From NCBI GenBank assembly GCA_022478985.1, contig JAKSZP010009194.1:495770-559769 (forward strand): a DNA stretch of 64,000 nt, read 5' to 3'. Source of the stretch: Massospora cicadina (Eukaryota > Entomophthoromycota > Entomophthoromycetes > Entomophthorales > Entomophthoraceae). The notes beneath the pieces are model-generated. The model saw only the letters and a program-made list of their open reading frames with translations. It was not told the DNA's origin and did no database searches. This document shows positions 42,834 through 55,078 of this stretch, in pieces (within the stretch, counting starts at the first letter, position 1; the number at the start of each line of letters is the position of its first letter). The position numbers and the translations under genes were made by a program.

Positions 42834-44683
42834 CTAGAGGGGTACAGTCAAAGAAATGCCCTGTCTGATCCTAATATGATCTAAGCTGTTCATTAGCACA
42901 AACGCTGATATCACCACCTCTTGATCCTGGTGAAGGAAGACATTAGGGTGTAGGAATCTATCATGTACGCGATTAATAACTGTACCTTGGATGACATCTG
43001 CAATATAATATCTGGAGCCAGCCTTATGCAGTATGCAATAGGGTCCAGACCAAAAAGTCCAACTTATTGGGTTGGCCACTAGGGCGATGGTGTTATAAAA
43101 GCACAATGTCTTAGATATTGAACAAAGAATAGTTGTATGTTTGGCGTTAGATTTCATAGACTTTGTATAGCGGTCAAGATAATCCCTTAGGTAGCAAGTG
43201 TTTGTAGTCTGATTATTCATCAATTAACGCCCTAATAGTCAAGTTGGAAGCATTAAAGAGGCTGAGTCAAATAAAGGTAAACGATACTAGGTAGTTGAGG
43301 CTCCCTACTGTAGAGGGCCTAAGATGGGGGCATTATGATCACTCAGTGGTAGCTGATCCAATAGGCTAATAAGGCAGATGTCAGGTAGTGATTCAATAAC
43401 ATGGGGTTTTAGTGGCTATATTACAGATGATAAAAACTTAGGTTCCATTTTCACTCCACTGGACTATTAGTAGAAGTGATATAAGGTGCAGTGGTGTACT
43501 GGTTAGCATCATTAGATTAGTTTGCTCTTGGACAACTTGGAAGGTAAAGTTAAAATCATTGTCTTAGAGAAGAACATTGGGGCACCCATGCTGGGTGAAA
43601 AAAAGGCAACGGAAACAATGCAGTGGACCTAGTGGTAGCGGCAGGAACTGAGATAGCTTCAAAACACTAAGTGAGATGGTCAATCGCTAGTATAATATGA
43701 CCACGGAGGTCCATGGACAGGTATCCTCAAACATCCAAGCTTATGACGCTAAACAGTGTAGAGGGGCTACAACTTTATGTTGACAGTAAAGATTTGGCCA
43801 ATCCTGGGTTCTGCACATCAGGAAGGCATCCAGAACTTCATGTATTTCAAGAATTTGGTCCCAGTAGCATTGTTTCCTTAGCTATTTGAAGTTTTTTGAC
43901 TGCCGTGTGTCCCACACAGTAGTATCCTTTGAGAATGGCTTTGGTTTGCGAGAAAGGTTGTATGTGTAGCAGTCATTTTCATCAACTCGTTTGCATAATA
44001 TGCCATCTTGTACTTAATTTGTTGGGCAATAGTCTCCAACTTCTTTACTTACCAGGTCTCCAACTCCCATCATTCTGACTGGAAAACTATATTATATAAG
44101 CAGTCTACCCCAGGCTACAGTACCACAAGAGTTGGCACCATAGTAATATATCCACGGTTTGGTGAGTCATGCCTGCTCTATGCATAGTGGTAAACTTGTA
44201 GCTTTTAAGCAAGAATAACCGCCTGGCCAATCTATTTTGAGATCTTTCTTTAGTTGAAGCCACTCAAGGAAGAATTACTAATGGGTATAGTGAAATGGTC
44301 TCCATGCAAGTTTGGTCAGAAGTGATTGACTAAGGAAATTATAGCTTAACATTCAGACTCAGTGACGCTGTAATTCCATTTTGGCCTTTATTAGGGTCTT
44401 GCTGAAATAAGCCATATTTTAATCTAATTTTTGTTCATCTAGTTGGGCAGGATTGTTCCTACAGCCACGTCACTAGCATCATTAAATAAAAAAGATATTT
44501 GGTCAAAGTTCAGTTGGATCAACACCACTGAGAGATTAATGCAGTCTTAAGTAGATCATAGCATGGTTCTACTCCAGTTTCCATTTAAAATGAACGTTAT
44601 TATGTAGAAAATACCAAGGATTTGGCAATTTCAATGAATCGTGGTATAGATTGCCTGTAAGATCCTATCTTTGCTTAGGAACA
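42834..44683 (-). pseudogene. RNase H and integrase of Gypsy element E
   Basis: Minus-strand Pol remnant. RNase H lies near 44500-44400 (FLFNDASDVAVGTIL). The integrase core lies near 43720-43570 (GHIILAIDHLT, QHGCPNVLLS type, in several frames). A 129-codon open tail at 43223-42834 reads FYNTIALVANPISWTFWSGP, YIADVIQGTVINRVHDRFLH, the usual C-terminal end of Gypsy Pol. The fragment stops at the left target duplication of D, and its RT half is not found on the other side of D. It is a lineage of its own, distinct from family 1. Confidence 0.75.
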
Positions 44684-44688
44684 CCAGT

Positions 44689-45213
44689 TGTTAACTTTTG
44701 GCGGATATGGCTTATTTCCGCTGAACGAGTTGCACAAGGTTTAACCCACTGAGCAACGGGCCAACAATATGGAGAACGTTGGTCCCTCGAATAAACGTAA
44801 TAAACTTATATAAAATAGGAGGCGATCGCCCCAACTACAATACTTTTTATTTTGTATAATATATACAGCAGATCTCTGCTCACGCTCGCTTTTACTCCTA
44901 CTCACTTCTTTCTTCTTTTCTCCTCTTCTTCTAAAAACCTCCCTTACTTCTCTCTCATGATCAACCCTTAACCCCTGATATTCTTCAACGGATTTGACAC
45001 ATTTTGCTTAGTCAACCTCGATTCACTATCAATGTAGAATTCGTTTGATCATCGAGGCTTCAAAGGAATTTCTTCAATCACTGACCTTAATTGATTTGAT
45101 AGATTCACCTCACATTGCTCTAACCTATCACTCACCCTCAGAGCTCTCTTTGCATCTAATTTACAATTCACCAGAACACTAGCTTATTTCCCAGTCATAT
45201 TGAAATCTTAACA
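44689..45213 (-). repeat. 3' LTR of D
   Basis: 525 bp. On the minus strand starts TGTTAAGATTTCAATATGAC and ends CCGCCAAAAGTTAACA. It contains a perfect GGCGATCGCC palindrome that is mutated to GGCGATCACC in the 5' LTR. Confidence 0.95.
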
Positions 45214-45276
45214 TCACCCCCTTGAATGGATGATAAGCGCCTATTGCTTGTAGGGCCAAAGGAACTTTATGTGTAT

Positions 45277-46190
45277 TCAGTTGATTATCCAACCACCCGC
45301 GGGTTCCTTAATGGTGTAGGCATCAGCCCCAGTCTTCTTGATCTCAAATGGTCCGCTCCATATGCTGGTGAGCTTGTTCCTTCTTCTGAACCCATGTTGG
45401 TCATGAAACAGGATCAATTCCCTTAATCTGAACTGTAAAAGACTGCTGCATCTATAATAATCAGCTGCATGATCCCAAATCTTCTTGGCAAGACTAGTGG
45501 AATATGCCTCAGTTTGGAGCTTAATCAGCATGTTTGTTAAGGTATACAAATAGCGGTGGGGCTTGACTCTGCTGGTATCCTCTACACAGGAGTAAAGAAA
45601 TGCAGGTAGCGCTGGATGTCGTCCATAAAGCAATTGGAATGGACTTTTACCAGTTGCTGAGTGGTACCTGATATTATATGGGAGGACAGCAGTGGATAGA
45701 AGGGTACTCCATTCAGATGGCTGCTCATTTACAAGCTTACGTAGAATATTTACCAAGGTCCCATTAACCTGTTCCACCATACCGTTAGATTCAGGATGGT
45801 AGGTGGTAGTTAAGAACCCGCTAATTGCCATGAGCTCATTCAACTTGGGCAATATGTGCGATTTGAAATTGGTTCCATTGTCTGTTAGAATAAATTGCGG
45901 ACAACCATGGCACTGTATGACACACTCCAGGATGAACTTGGTGGTAGTGAAAGCTCCCAAATCATTGATAGCCCTTGCTTTCAACCACCTTGTCAAATGG
46001 TCGATGGTAACAATTATATATTTAGAGCGGTTTGTACCAGTTGGCAGAAGCCCCACCACGTTTAGTGAAACAGTAAGCCATGCGAACCAAGGCTTCACTA
46101 GCTGGTAGGTGGTCTTTCAATGGAATGGTTTCTCCACTTGGCACTGATGGCAACAACCAACTGTCTCAAGCACATCATAGTGCATACTCT
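45277..46190 (-). pseudogene. Integrase of D
   Basis: DDE-type integrase that inserts the cDNA into the genome. The 273-codon open frame starts in the core: VSLNVVGLLP has Asn at the first catalytic Asp (C1 keeps LDVVG); YIIVTIDHLTRWLKARAIND; the second Asp in [33 protein letters not shown] with the catalytic Glu. A C-terminal barrel follows (TSIWSGPFEIKKTGADAYTI). The N-terminal zinc motif (CCHQC near 46150) is in another frame. The lost Asp makes this copy catalytically dead. Confidence 0.85.
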
Positions 46191-46206
46191 ACCAAAAGTA
46201 GCGGGG

Positions 46207-47570
46207 TCACAAGAACTCTAGCATCTTTTTCAGCCCACCATGACCTACTGCTCTATGGGCATCCATAACTATCGCAGGCCTGGCAGAGGGTTTTGGGAAA
46301 CTCAGCGTCAGTTCCCCCATCTGCTTAAATGATTTTCCGTTGCGCAAGAAGGTATCCTGCCTAAGCCCATCCAACACTTTGATCATGGGCAGTGGCTCAT
46401 CGTGATATTTGCACGCAATCATCTTTTTGTAAATGATGTCTGCCACATCTGCTGTAATGGCGACTATGAGTAATCGGGAAAGACAATCCACATTCTGATT
46501 CTTTGCCCCTGGCTGATGCATAATCTCAAAATCATATGCTTGGAGCTTCAAAGCCCATCACGTGAGCCGCCCTTCAGGTTCCTGCAGATTCTGTAGCCAG
46601 AGCAAGGAGGCATGATCCGTTACCACTTTGAATTTCACCCCATGGAGGTAGACCCAGAATTATTTATATGCATAGATTACAGCTAAACACTCCCACTCAG
46701 TCATGGTGAAATTCCGTTCAGGGCCAGTTAAACTGTGGCTGCAATATGCAATGGGGTGCTCCACACCGTCATCATCTTTTTGGGACAACACAGCCCCTAC
46801 AGAGGAAAGCGAGGTATCTGTTTGCACAATAAACTCTTTCTCAAAAATTGGGTATTGCAAAGCACGCGCACTAGCCAACGCGGTTCATGATGCAATAAAA
46901 GCAGTTTGACATCGATCTGTCCAGGTGAAGGCAGCGTTCTTCTTAAGTATCTCAAAGAGTGGAGCCCCAATACAGCTGTAGTTGGGAATGAACCTTTGTA
47001 GTAACTGATCATCCCCAAAAACACCTGGACATCCCACATATCGTTTGGCCAAGTCATATGGTGGATGGCTTCCACCCTGGCCAGCTGTAGACTAAGCCCT
47101 TTGGAGTCTACCACAAAGCTGAGGTATTCCAATTGTTCCTTGAAAAAGTGACACTATTGGGGCTTAATCTTGATATTAGCTTCAGCTAGGCGGCGGAATA
47201 CTTGCTCCAGGTGTCCAAGATGCTCCGTGAATGTCCGCATAAAATACATTGATATCATCAAGGTAGGCAAGAACGCAAGACAGCTTTAAGTCACTCAAAA
47301 TAGTGTCCATAGCCCACTGGAATGTAGCTAGGGCGTTGCAAAAACCCTGTGGCATACGTTTAGGCTGGAACAATCCTTTTGAGGTAATTATAGCGCTCTT
47401 TTTTGTTCTGCCACTGGCAACTCAATCTGCCAGTACCCCGATATCAAGTCCATAGCAGAGAAATACTTGGCCCCACCTAACCAATCTAAAGTGTCATCAA
47501 TTCGTGGGAGTGGGTATGAATTTTTTTTTTCATAATTCTGTTAAGCTTCCGATAATTGATTACTACCCAA
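46207..47570 (-). pseudogene. Reverse transcriptase and RNase H of D
   Basis: RT on the minus strand from about 47570: [20 protein letters not shown] type, MPQGFCNALATFQWAMDTIL, and an intact LAYLDDINVF box near 47275. Then LSFVVDSKGLSLQLARVEAI and DVQVFLGMISYYKG. RNase H follows (VQTDTSLSSVGAVLSQKDDD near 46835-46780; TEWECLAVIYAYK) and a tether region ending at 46207. Frameshifts lie near 47225, 46930 and 46640. Confidence 0.85.
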
Positions 47571-47731
47571 TTGGAACCATCTTTCTTTTTTACAATGAGC
47601 ACCAGAGATGCCCAGGGACTTTTTGATGGCTCCAACATTCCCTGTTCCACCAATGTATCTATTTCTGCAGATACAACTTCTTCTGTTGCCTTTGAGCGAC
47701 GGATAGGTCACAAACTGATAGAGGGGTGGTC

Positions 47732-48757
47732 TCAAATGTCCACCTGATGCACAACCCTGTGAGCACAACCCAAGTCATGATCATCAGTTGCAAAAATGTT
47801 GTGGCTATTCTCAAACAGATCCATCACCCTATCCTTCTGATCCTCTGATAGACCAGTTAACGCCTCCTGCGGAACCACAGTAATTATGCTGAAGGGGGCT
47901 TTTAGAGGCAAGCTGAGATCTTCCCATGAACCAAAGTCGTGTACCTGGTGGACCTCATCAATAGGGATCTGATGCAGGTAAGCCACCACTTGGTGCCGCT
48001 GAACCATCATCACCTCCTCCTGCAGATTTGCTACAAACACCTTCACTTCCCCCTGCCCTGGTAACAGTAACCCAGGAGCCACATGAGGTTCGAGCTGCAA
48101 TTGTTGATAGGCCCTACTCTCCCTGTACAGACCTCCCAGTATATCAATTTCAGGTTCTGTCCCAATTATGACCTGGTGCCCAGAAGGGATAGTCAAAGCA
48201 TACACGGCTCGTAGTGGAATATCTTTGTACTCATAAATTTGGTTAGAAGCGTTTGGGTCTTCTGCTTCATCTGCTGATATTTCACAGGAATCATACCATT
48301 GCTATAGGCAAGATTAATTTGACCAGAGTGGATGGGGTCATCTGGGACTCCACTGGAAGTAAAATAAATGGGGATACGTTGTCCCAGGATACTGATGGTT
48401 TTATCCGCCATATTAACCACAGCCCCAAAGGCCACATAAATGCAGCCCAATCAACATGTCATAGTGGTCATTAGGCAACACCACCACTGGAGCGGATACA
48501 CCGGCTGACCCAAACCTCCAAGTCAATGAGCTATATGCGCCTTCTTACACAGTACTCTGTGCCCCCGCAGTTCCATACACCCCTTGGTGGTCCACATCTG
48601 GCTTCAGCGGAAGCTTAGCCACAAGCTTGGTGGATATTATAATGACAGGAGCGCCTATATCAATGATCGCCTGAATTTTGGTATTCTGTACAAATATGTC
48701 ACAGTAGGTGCATTTTGAATAAGAAGAACCCTTATTGTTCGATACACAAACATTCAA
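47732..48757 (-). pseudogene. Protease and linker of D
   Basis: The aspartic protease begins in 48757-48545: IQAIIDIGAPVIIISTKLVA, with Ile in place of the Thr or Ser of the DTG/DSG triad, then VYGTAGAQSTV. It continues at 48450-48193 (NMADKTISILGQRIPIYFTS). A linker typical of this family follows at 48205-47732 (EPHVAPGLLLPGQGEVKVFV; RHQVVAYLHQIPIDEVHQVH), leading into RT. Frameshifts lie near 48530 and 48200. Confidence 0.75.
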
Positions 48758-48779
48758 AGGGCGTATGATTATTCAGAAA

Positions 48780-50280
48780 AGTGTGCATACCAGCCCCAAC
48801 ATGAGGATACTCTTAGGCAATTTTTTCTACAGGAATCTCCACCTCCACCCCTCCAAAGCTGTGACATATGCGGAGGGGTCACCGCCAATTGTACCATTCC
48901 ACTCAAGGATCTGCCAGGCGTATGGCTTATACACATCTTGGCTAAACTTCACGTCCACATTATTGGGGTCTCTTCCTTGGCTTGAGGCCAAAAGGTGGTA
49001 AGGGATCTGTTGATATAGTAATTCCTTAGATTGTGCCCCAGGGCTGACACAAAGTGATTCATGATGAACATCAGGGACAATTACATTTGATTTAGTGGAA
49101 GCAGAGAATCTCATCTATACTCCACTCGCCCTTTTCCCTGTTCATTTGGGACCACAGATACTGAGTGGACCTTATTTAGCCTGACAACTAACTGCATAAT
49201 GACCTGTTTGGACACATGAGAAACAAGCGTTTGGGACCAGCACTAATCTATGAATCGCCTCAGAAGGTCTAGGTCTACTATTGAACTACAGTTTATTATG
49301 GACCCAAGGATAAGAAGTTTGATCATAATAGGGATGTAAAGGACCTGCCCATGAGTTAAGTGGCCGAGGGGTGACCCACCGATTGCCCCCATATTGGTGG
49401 GATCCTTCATTTAGCAAAATTTTAGTGGCAGATACAGGATTTTTCCAATCCACATTGGGAGCACTAAAGTTGATGGATAAATGGCATAAATGATGGATAA
49501 TTTTGAGTAACTCCGCATCCTCATGAAGAGTGTATGCCATAGTATTATGCAATTCACGGTAGGGCTTGATAGCTGCCATCATTGCTATGCCCACCTCCTC
49601 ATTAGATAAGACATTTGCACACAACAACACATGAGCCTCATTAGTGAACAGCTCTGAAAACTGTATTAAAGACTCATTTTTTTGGAAAGATATTGTTAAA
49701 AAGTCTGCCTTGCGCTTAGCCATTTTCGCTTTGCCCCCAAACAGGCGGATTACAGTCTCCTTCACCTCTTGGTAAGCTACAGTACTGTTTTTTAGATAAC
49801 ATGTAACTTGATCGCCACTTGAAACATCGAACACAGACAACAATAGTTTAGCTTTTTGTCAATCTGAAACCCCCTCTATAGAAAACTCAAACCACTTGAA
49901 AAACCTATATATGTTACCCTCACGGTTAAATGGGGCAGCCTTTCACTGCAGATTTCCTTTTTCTTAGCAACCTTAACTAATTTATACTCTGCAAAGTCTA
50001 GCCGCTCTGTTGTGCTGCTCAAGAGGTTGGCAGGTTGGTTGGCATGGTCGCCTACCAGGAGTAGTTGACAGAATGCATGGTTGAGCTGCTTTGTAATATT
50101 CTTATTATCCTGAAAAAGCACTTTTTGCGCCCAAAGTAAGGTATTTAAAGAAAGCTTCAGTTCCCTATAGTGAGAGAATTTAGTCACCGGGGGTAGTACC
50201 CCATCAAAGCGAGCTGGTTGCGCCATAGGTGTAATTGAGGAAGGTGTTATTAGTTGAATAATGGGCCCCAAGTAGTGAGC
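48780..50280 (-). pseudogene. Gag of D
   Basis: The likely start is MAQPARFDGVLPPVT near 50226, since the longer open frame to 50334 runs back into the LTR. Capsid-like sequence: LNTLLWAQKVLFQDNKNITK, then after a frameshift 49843-49286 QVTCYLKNSTVAYQEVKETV, FLTISFQKNESLIQFSELFT, IAMMAAIKPYRELHNTMAYT. A CCHC knuckle CFSC, VQTG, His, YAVS, Cys lies near 49226-49185 in another frame. The region from 49180 to 48780 is a spacer to protease with a long partly open frame (95 codons at 49114-48827). Confidence 0.8.
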
Positions 50281-50284
50281 ACCA
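50272..50284 (-). other. Primer-binding site of D
   Basis: TGGTGCTCACTAC on the minus strand, one base inside the 5' LTR end. Identical to the sites of C2 and F. Confidence 0.75.
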
Positions 50285-50285
50285 C

Positions 50286-50815
50286 TGCTAACTTTTGGCG
50301 GATATAACTTATTTCCGCTGAATGAGTTGCACAAGGTTTAACCCACTGAGCAACGGGCTAACGATAAGGAGATTGTTGGTCCCTCAAATAAATGTAATAA
50401 ACTTATATAAAATAGGAGGCGATCACCCCAACTCTGCTAATTTTTATTTAATATAATATATACAGCAGATCTTTTCTGCTCACGCTCGCTCTTACTCCTA
50501 CTCACTTCTTTCTTCTTTTCTCCTCTTCTTCTTCTAAAAACCTCCCCTACTTCTCTCTCTTGCTCAACCCTTAATCCCATTATTCCTCAATGGATTTGAC
50601 ACATTTCGCTTAGTCAACCTCAATTTGCTATCAATGTAGAGTTTGTTCGATCATTGAGGCTTCAACGGAATTTCCTCCATCACTGACCCTGATTAATTTG
50701 ATTGATTCACCTCGCATTGCTCTAGCCTATTATTCACCCTTGGAGTTCGCTTCACATCTAATTTACAATTCACTGGAACACTAGCTTATCGCCCAGTCAT
50801 ATTGAAATCTTGACA
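50286..50815 (-). repeat. 5' LTR of D
   Basis: 530 bp, partner of 44689-45213. The TATA-rich core and the CT-rich block on the plus strand (tctttcttcttttctcctct) are shared with it. The terminal bases read TGTCAAG..TTAGCA against TGTTAAG..TTAACA. Confidence 0.95.
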
Positions 50816-50820
50816 CCAGT

Positions 50821-52074
50821 GTTGGGATTTTTGCCCATGATCCATCCTGTTAGATTACCAGGAATCGCTTGGGTATATTTCCCTAATGCAAGGTGAATTA
50901 GAAATTTTTTGACCCAGATTTTGGAGTAACTATGTTTGGGGAATTTTAGGATATTTGTCTGGTCAGATCCACCAAGATTGATCCAGACAAGTGCTTAAGA
51001 TCACGTCGGTCAGAGTTGCCAATGAAATAGGGGCATCTGATAGTGATTGACTATCAGGTGTACTAATTGGGATTGGTTAGGTTTCATCACTGACTAATTG
51101 GAATGTAAGTAGTAAGTTGTGAGGTGAGTGATGCCGCTATAACTAGCAAATCAATCAGTTGGTTTGTGACCTGCTTATTGGGTAACAAGTTCCATTACTT
51201 AATCAGGGCACTAGCTAAATATGGTTGGTTTGCTTGGATTGAGAGGAAAACGTTTTGGACATATTTTCTGACTCTTTCCGTTTTAGGTCTTGAGGATGTC
51301 CAACAATAGAATCCTAGCCAGGGTGGTAAGACCACGCTGCTGAGATGAGGTTGGGTGATTTAATGGCAACAGCTGCCGTTTCATCAGAGAGGTGTCAACT
51401 GAGGGTTAGATGACCAAATCCCCAATACAAATTCCCTAGAATTCACTTATAATAAAAACAGTTCTATAGTTCTATAATTTACACAAGTTCTATTATTTTC
51501 ACCCAGTATATAGTTTAAGTAGTAAACTTTATCAGCATCCATTTTTCTACTTTTCTCAGGGATACAATTGCAGTGTACAATAATTGGGATACTCACTCGG
51601 GTTGGGACCATCTAGTACTAAAAAAATAATTGGGAGACTCACATCGATGAATCCCCCCCTTGGGTTGGGACCATCTAGTACTAAAAAAATAATTGGGAGA
51701 CTCTAAGGAAAAGGGTAAGGATCTGAGCAGGGATCCAGAGAAGAAGAGGAAACAAAATAGGGATTGCTACCAACTGTGTGTAAAACTGGAGAAACTGTCA
51801 CCAGGGAATCTCAGAGAAGATTGGGTTGGACATATGAGGGAACGAATCCCTATTTTGAGACATCTCAAGTATTTCAGGAAGAAATACTGGCAAAGCGTTG
51901 GGCTGAGATCTAAGAATTCCATTCAACTATGGATAATAGTTGTCATACTATTACTAATCACTTATATCATCAACAATAAAATGCAGAAAAATTGCACTAG
52001 AATCAAACCTGTGCAAGTAACAAGTTTATAGGGGTTATTGGCCTATAATAACCATACACATAAATTTTTATAAA
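50821..52074 (+). repeat. Probable 5' LTR of element F, with internal direct repeat
   Basis: This stretch lies directly between the right target duplication of D and the primer-binding site of F at 52076, where the F 5' LTR should be. It could begin TGTTGGGATT at 50820. No 3' partner is visible before the window end, so the call is positional. Inside it, a block starting GGGTTGGGACCATCTAGTAC and ending AATTGGGAGACTC occurs twice (about 51599-51640 and 51661-51702). Confidence 0.45.
51693..52031 (+). CDS. Hypothetical small basic protein with one hydrophobic segment
   Basis: 112-codon open frame, unrecognised. The first 40 residues are highly charged (SKEKGKDLSRDPEKKRKQNR). A basic middle follows (RERIPILRHLKYFRKKYWQS), then one strongly hydrophobic stretch LWIIVVILLLITYII near residues 79-93 and a short basic tail. 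It lies in the presumed LTR of F just before the primer-binding site, and starts inside the second copy of the 42-bp repeat. It may be chance in AT-rich DNA. Confidence 0.25.
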   Translation: MGDSKEKGKDLSRDPEKKRKQNRDCYQLCVKLEKLSPGNLREDWVGHMRERIPILRHLKYFRKKYWQSVGLRSKNSIQLWIIVVILLLITYIINNKMQKNCTRIKPVQVTSL

Positions 52075-52507
52075 GTGGTGCTCACTACAGGGGTGTAGTT
52101 GAGTAGAAGAACTTAGAAGGATGTCGTATAAAGATGAGTTAAGAAAACTATGGATGAAGTTAACCACTGTTAATCAGAATGCTCTAAACTCAGCGGATCA
52201 TTGAGAAGTCACAGCCTTGGAAGAATGAGTCGCCAGAAGTAGGAAGGGATTGATAATGTCGCGAGTTTTGGGAATGAGATACATGGAAAAGTAACTTCAT
52301 TAAAGAAGAAAGAAGGGGACTTAATTAGAGAGGTCTTATATCTGAATACAGAGTGGGAAGCAGATTGCATTCATTTGAGAAATTTATAGCGCTAACATTG
52401 AGTGACTGATTGAGCAGGTAAAGGAGCTAAAATTTCACAAATGTGATTGTGAGCCATATGCATCAACCAATGCTGAAGAAAGAAGTCCTCGTACAATAAT
52501 TGGGAAG

Positions 52508-53390
52508 TTGAATACCCCAAGTAACATGCAACCCGCCTTTGATGCCATTTTGGAGATGACACCCAAAGGCACTCCCCAAGTGAGCCGAGTGGCTGAACCT
52601 AGAGAATTGGCTAGAGATACCTCGGAGGAATTTAAGGCAATGCCAAAATTGCTGACATTCCATCAGGATAACGCCCCAATGTTTTTCTGACTGTTTGATA
52701 CAACTATATTAAGCTACGGTGATCTTCAAAAGGCTTTGATGGTCATGAATTTCCTAGACACTGCCTGTCAGAACTTAATGTTGCTCCACCTAGAGGGGGA
52801 CAGCTGGTTGTATGCGGAGACCAAGGCAGCCATAATGGAGGAATTTAGGAGTCTGACGCGCATGTCAAAGCGCAAACAGGAATTTATGGGCATCCAGTTC
52901 CATAAAGACAAATCTTTAGCAAGCTTCATGGATAGAGGCTACCAGGAGTCACAAATAATGGTTGGAGAAAAGGTACTGGATAACTTTGATGCCAGAATTG
53001 CATTACAAGCAGCCCTTTGGCCCTATCGCAATTTGCACCAAATGATGTATTCCATGTTTGTGACAGAAATTACTACCTCTCAAATGGTAGATAATTTGAA
53101 AATCTTGGGAGCAATCTTCAATGCCCCAAACAAAAGTTTCAAATCCAACCCAGTATGCAAGTCAAATCCCACAAAGAGGAATGAAGGTGCTGAAGAGACA
53201 AACAACCAAACTGTGCCAGGGAATACGCCCAAAGAGTTCAGACGGATGAATAAGTAAAAGGTCTGCTACCAATGTGGAGGGAAGGGACATTTCGCTGTGC
53301 ACTGCAAGAAGCCAAAGTATCAAATTAACGTGGTCCAAGCAAAAGAGTCTGCTGCTGCAAAGGAGTCAGGAAAAGGGCCTGCAGCCTAGA
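52508..53390 (+). pseudogene. Gag of F with CCHC knuckle
   Basis: Frame from 52508 (one TGA near 52688), then open 52736-53257: QNLMLLHLEGDSWLYAETKA, MSKRKQEFMGIQFHKDKSLA, NFDARIALQAALWPYRNLHQ align with the family-1 Gag. The zinc knuckle at 53264-53305 is perfect: CYQC, GGKG, His, FAVH, Cys (C-X2-C-X4-H-X4-C). A stop at 53256 separates capsid from knuckle. A Lys- and Ala-rich tail follows to about 53388. Confidence 0.85.
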
Positions 53391-53667
53391 TGGGGAACAT
53401 TCTAGAGCTGCAGAGAAGCCTGTTTCTCCCAATATCATGAATGAGGAAATTGACATCATTGATATGTTCGTGGATGAAGATGTACAGGATCAACTGTATC
53501 AAGTGGTCAATTTGGACGTAAATGCAGTGACAAGATCTGGGGCAAAGTGAATTGACCCCAAGATAATCAAGGAAGTTGCCCGGCCATATGCCTGACAACT
53601 GTTAGACAAAATTTGAGCTGCCAATAATCTCAATGAATTGTCCAAAGTCTGATTAGATGAGGCAAAC

Positions 53668-54729
53668 TTGTTGATCCCCCTCAGTGCAATAAATGAATCG
53701 TTTCCTGATTTATCAACGCAAATCATTCACACCCTCAATTCAGCTAATAAAACCGCTATACACTCAGTAAACATTATCTTACAATACTCTGAGTGTATGT
53801 ATATAGATATACAAGTGAATCAGGTACAGGTGAGGGCGATTGTGGATAGTGGAGCGCCTATCAACATTGTATTGACCAAGCTGGTAAAGAGAATGAAGAT
53901 CTCGCCTGACTTGGAACACAAGAAGGAGTATGGGACAGCTGGGATGAATACTGCCATCTCATGTGGAACATATAGCACTTTGCCACTGCAATTTAGATCC
54001 TTGGTGGTATCTGCACCAGCAATAGCTTTGGCCAACCAAAACTATGACATTCTGATTGGGATGGAATTTCGATGCAAATTACAAAGTTAAATGTAACTTT
54101 AAGGATAATACGTTGGTCATATTGGGTCAGAAGTTACCATTGGTCTATCAGAAGGACGGAGAAGCTCCACTGAAAAGGATAAACAACTTTATCAACTTGA
54201 TACACAATGATGGCATTGTCCTGATTTGATACCAAATAGTTGGTCAGAAGTGACAAGAAATGCCAACTGAAATCCTAGAGAGTTATGGAATTCCATTGAG
54301 GATTAAGAATGAGAAAACCATACAACCAGTATTGCAGATGATAGCCGACATGGGGTTAAAATTGGAGATGCCTGAGCTGATTTATGGGGAGGTCGGAAGT
54401 CCCTGGAAGAAGTCCATAGTGGAGCCTTAAGTGGCTCCTGGGATAATAATGCCAGGCCATGGAGAAATTCAAGTTCTCCTGGTAAATTTAAGTGAAAAAC
54501 TGATGAAGATTAGGAAGAATCAGATCATCACATCTGTTCATCTAATCCTGACAGCCAAATTGAGGAGATTCCACGATTTTGGGACTCTTGATGAGATGGG
54601 ATTACAAGCCGGGGTAACCAAGAGTATCAACCTATTGGTTGATAAATAGCAACTCGCTGATCTGACGGAAGGCCAGCAAGAGGAGGTGCTCAAATTGTTC
54701 AATTTATATATAAAAAGTATTTGTACAGG
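53668..54729 (+). pseudogene. Protease and linker of F
   Basis: The aspartic protease within the open frame 53668-54090 has VRAIVDSGAPINIVLTKLVK (intact DSG) and YDILIGMEF. Then, with stops, LVILGQKLPLVYQKDGEA type sequence and linker VAPGIIMPGHGEIQVLLVNL at 54431-54490. It ends in LFNLYIKSVF type coding at 54729, where G inserted. No protease catalytic change is visible in this copy. Confidence 0.8.
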
Positions 54730-54734
54730 ATGAA

Positions 54735-55074
54735 TGTCAGGAATTTACCAAATTCTCATATCTCCAAAAAATCCACTTCATCAATTCCCCTAACATCTTT
54801 GGAAGGAGCAAGCAATATATCTCAATCTATCAAGGTTAGTGATCAATCTAATCCCAATTAATTGATTTAAGATTCGATTGCGCAGAGATTAATTTTCTCT
54901 GATAGTTTACAAACTGTAAAAGAGCCTATAAACATTTCCTCTCTTTTTAAAAATGATAATTAGTTCGAATTATAGCCTGTCTTCTACTTTTAAATTATTG
55001 CTTTTTTTGGAGAAACCACCCAATGTAACTTCGAGAGAAAACCTGCCATTTTTGAAGTGCAATTCAAAACTTCA
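54735..55074 (+). repeat. 5' LTR of G
   Basis: TGTCAGGAATTTACCAAATT to about CAAAACTTCA, aligned throughout with 60779-61113 (for example TTATAGCCTGTCTTCTAC in both). Confidence 0.85.
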
Positions 55075-55078
55075 AAAG

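Larger units (their letters stand above)
44689..50815 (-). mobile_element. Ty3/Gypsy element D (family 1), complete
   Basis: 6127-bp minus-strand element with LTRs at 50286-50815 (5') and 44689-45213 (3'), flanked by CCAGT at 44684-44688 and 50816-50820. Primer-binding site at 50272-50284. The purine tract AAGGGGG lies next to the 3' LTR (near 45216-45226). Best preserved family-1 copy: the integrase frame is open for 273 codons, gag for 185, and RT keeps its YLDD box. Confidence 0.95.

Noticed and set aside
45803..46108. 101-codon plus-strand frame in D
   Set aside because: Antisense shadow of the integrase core.
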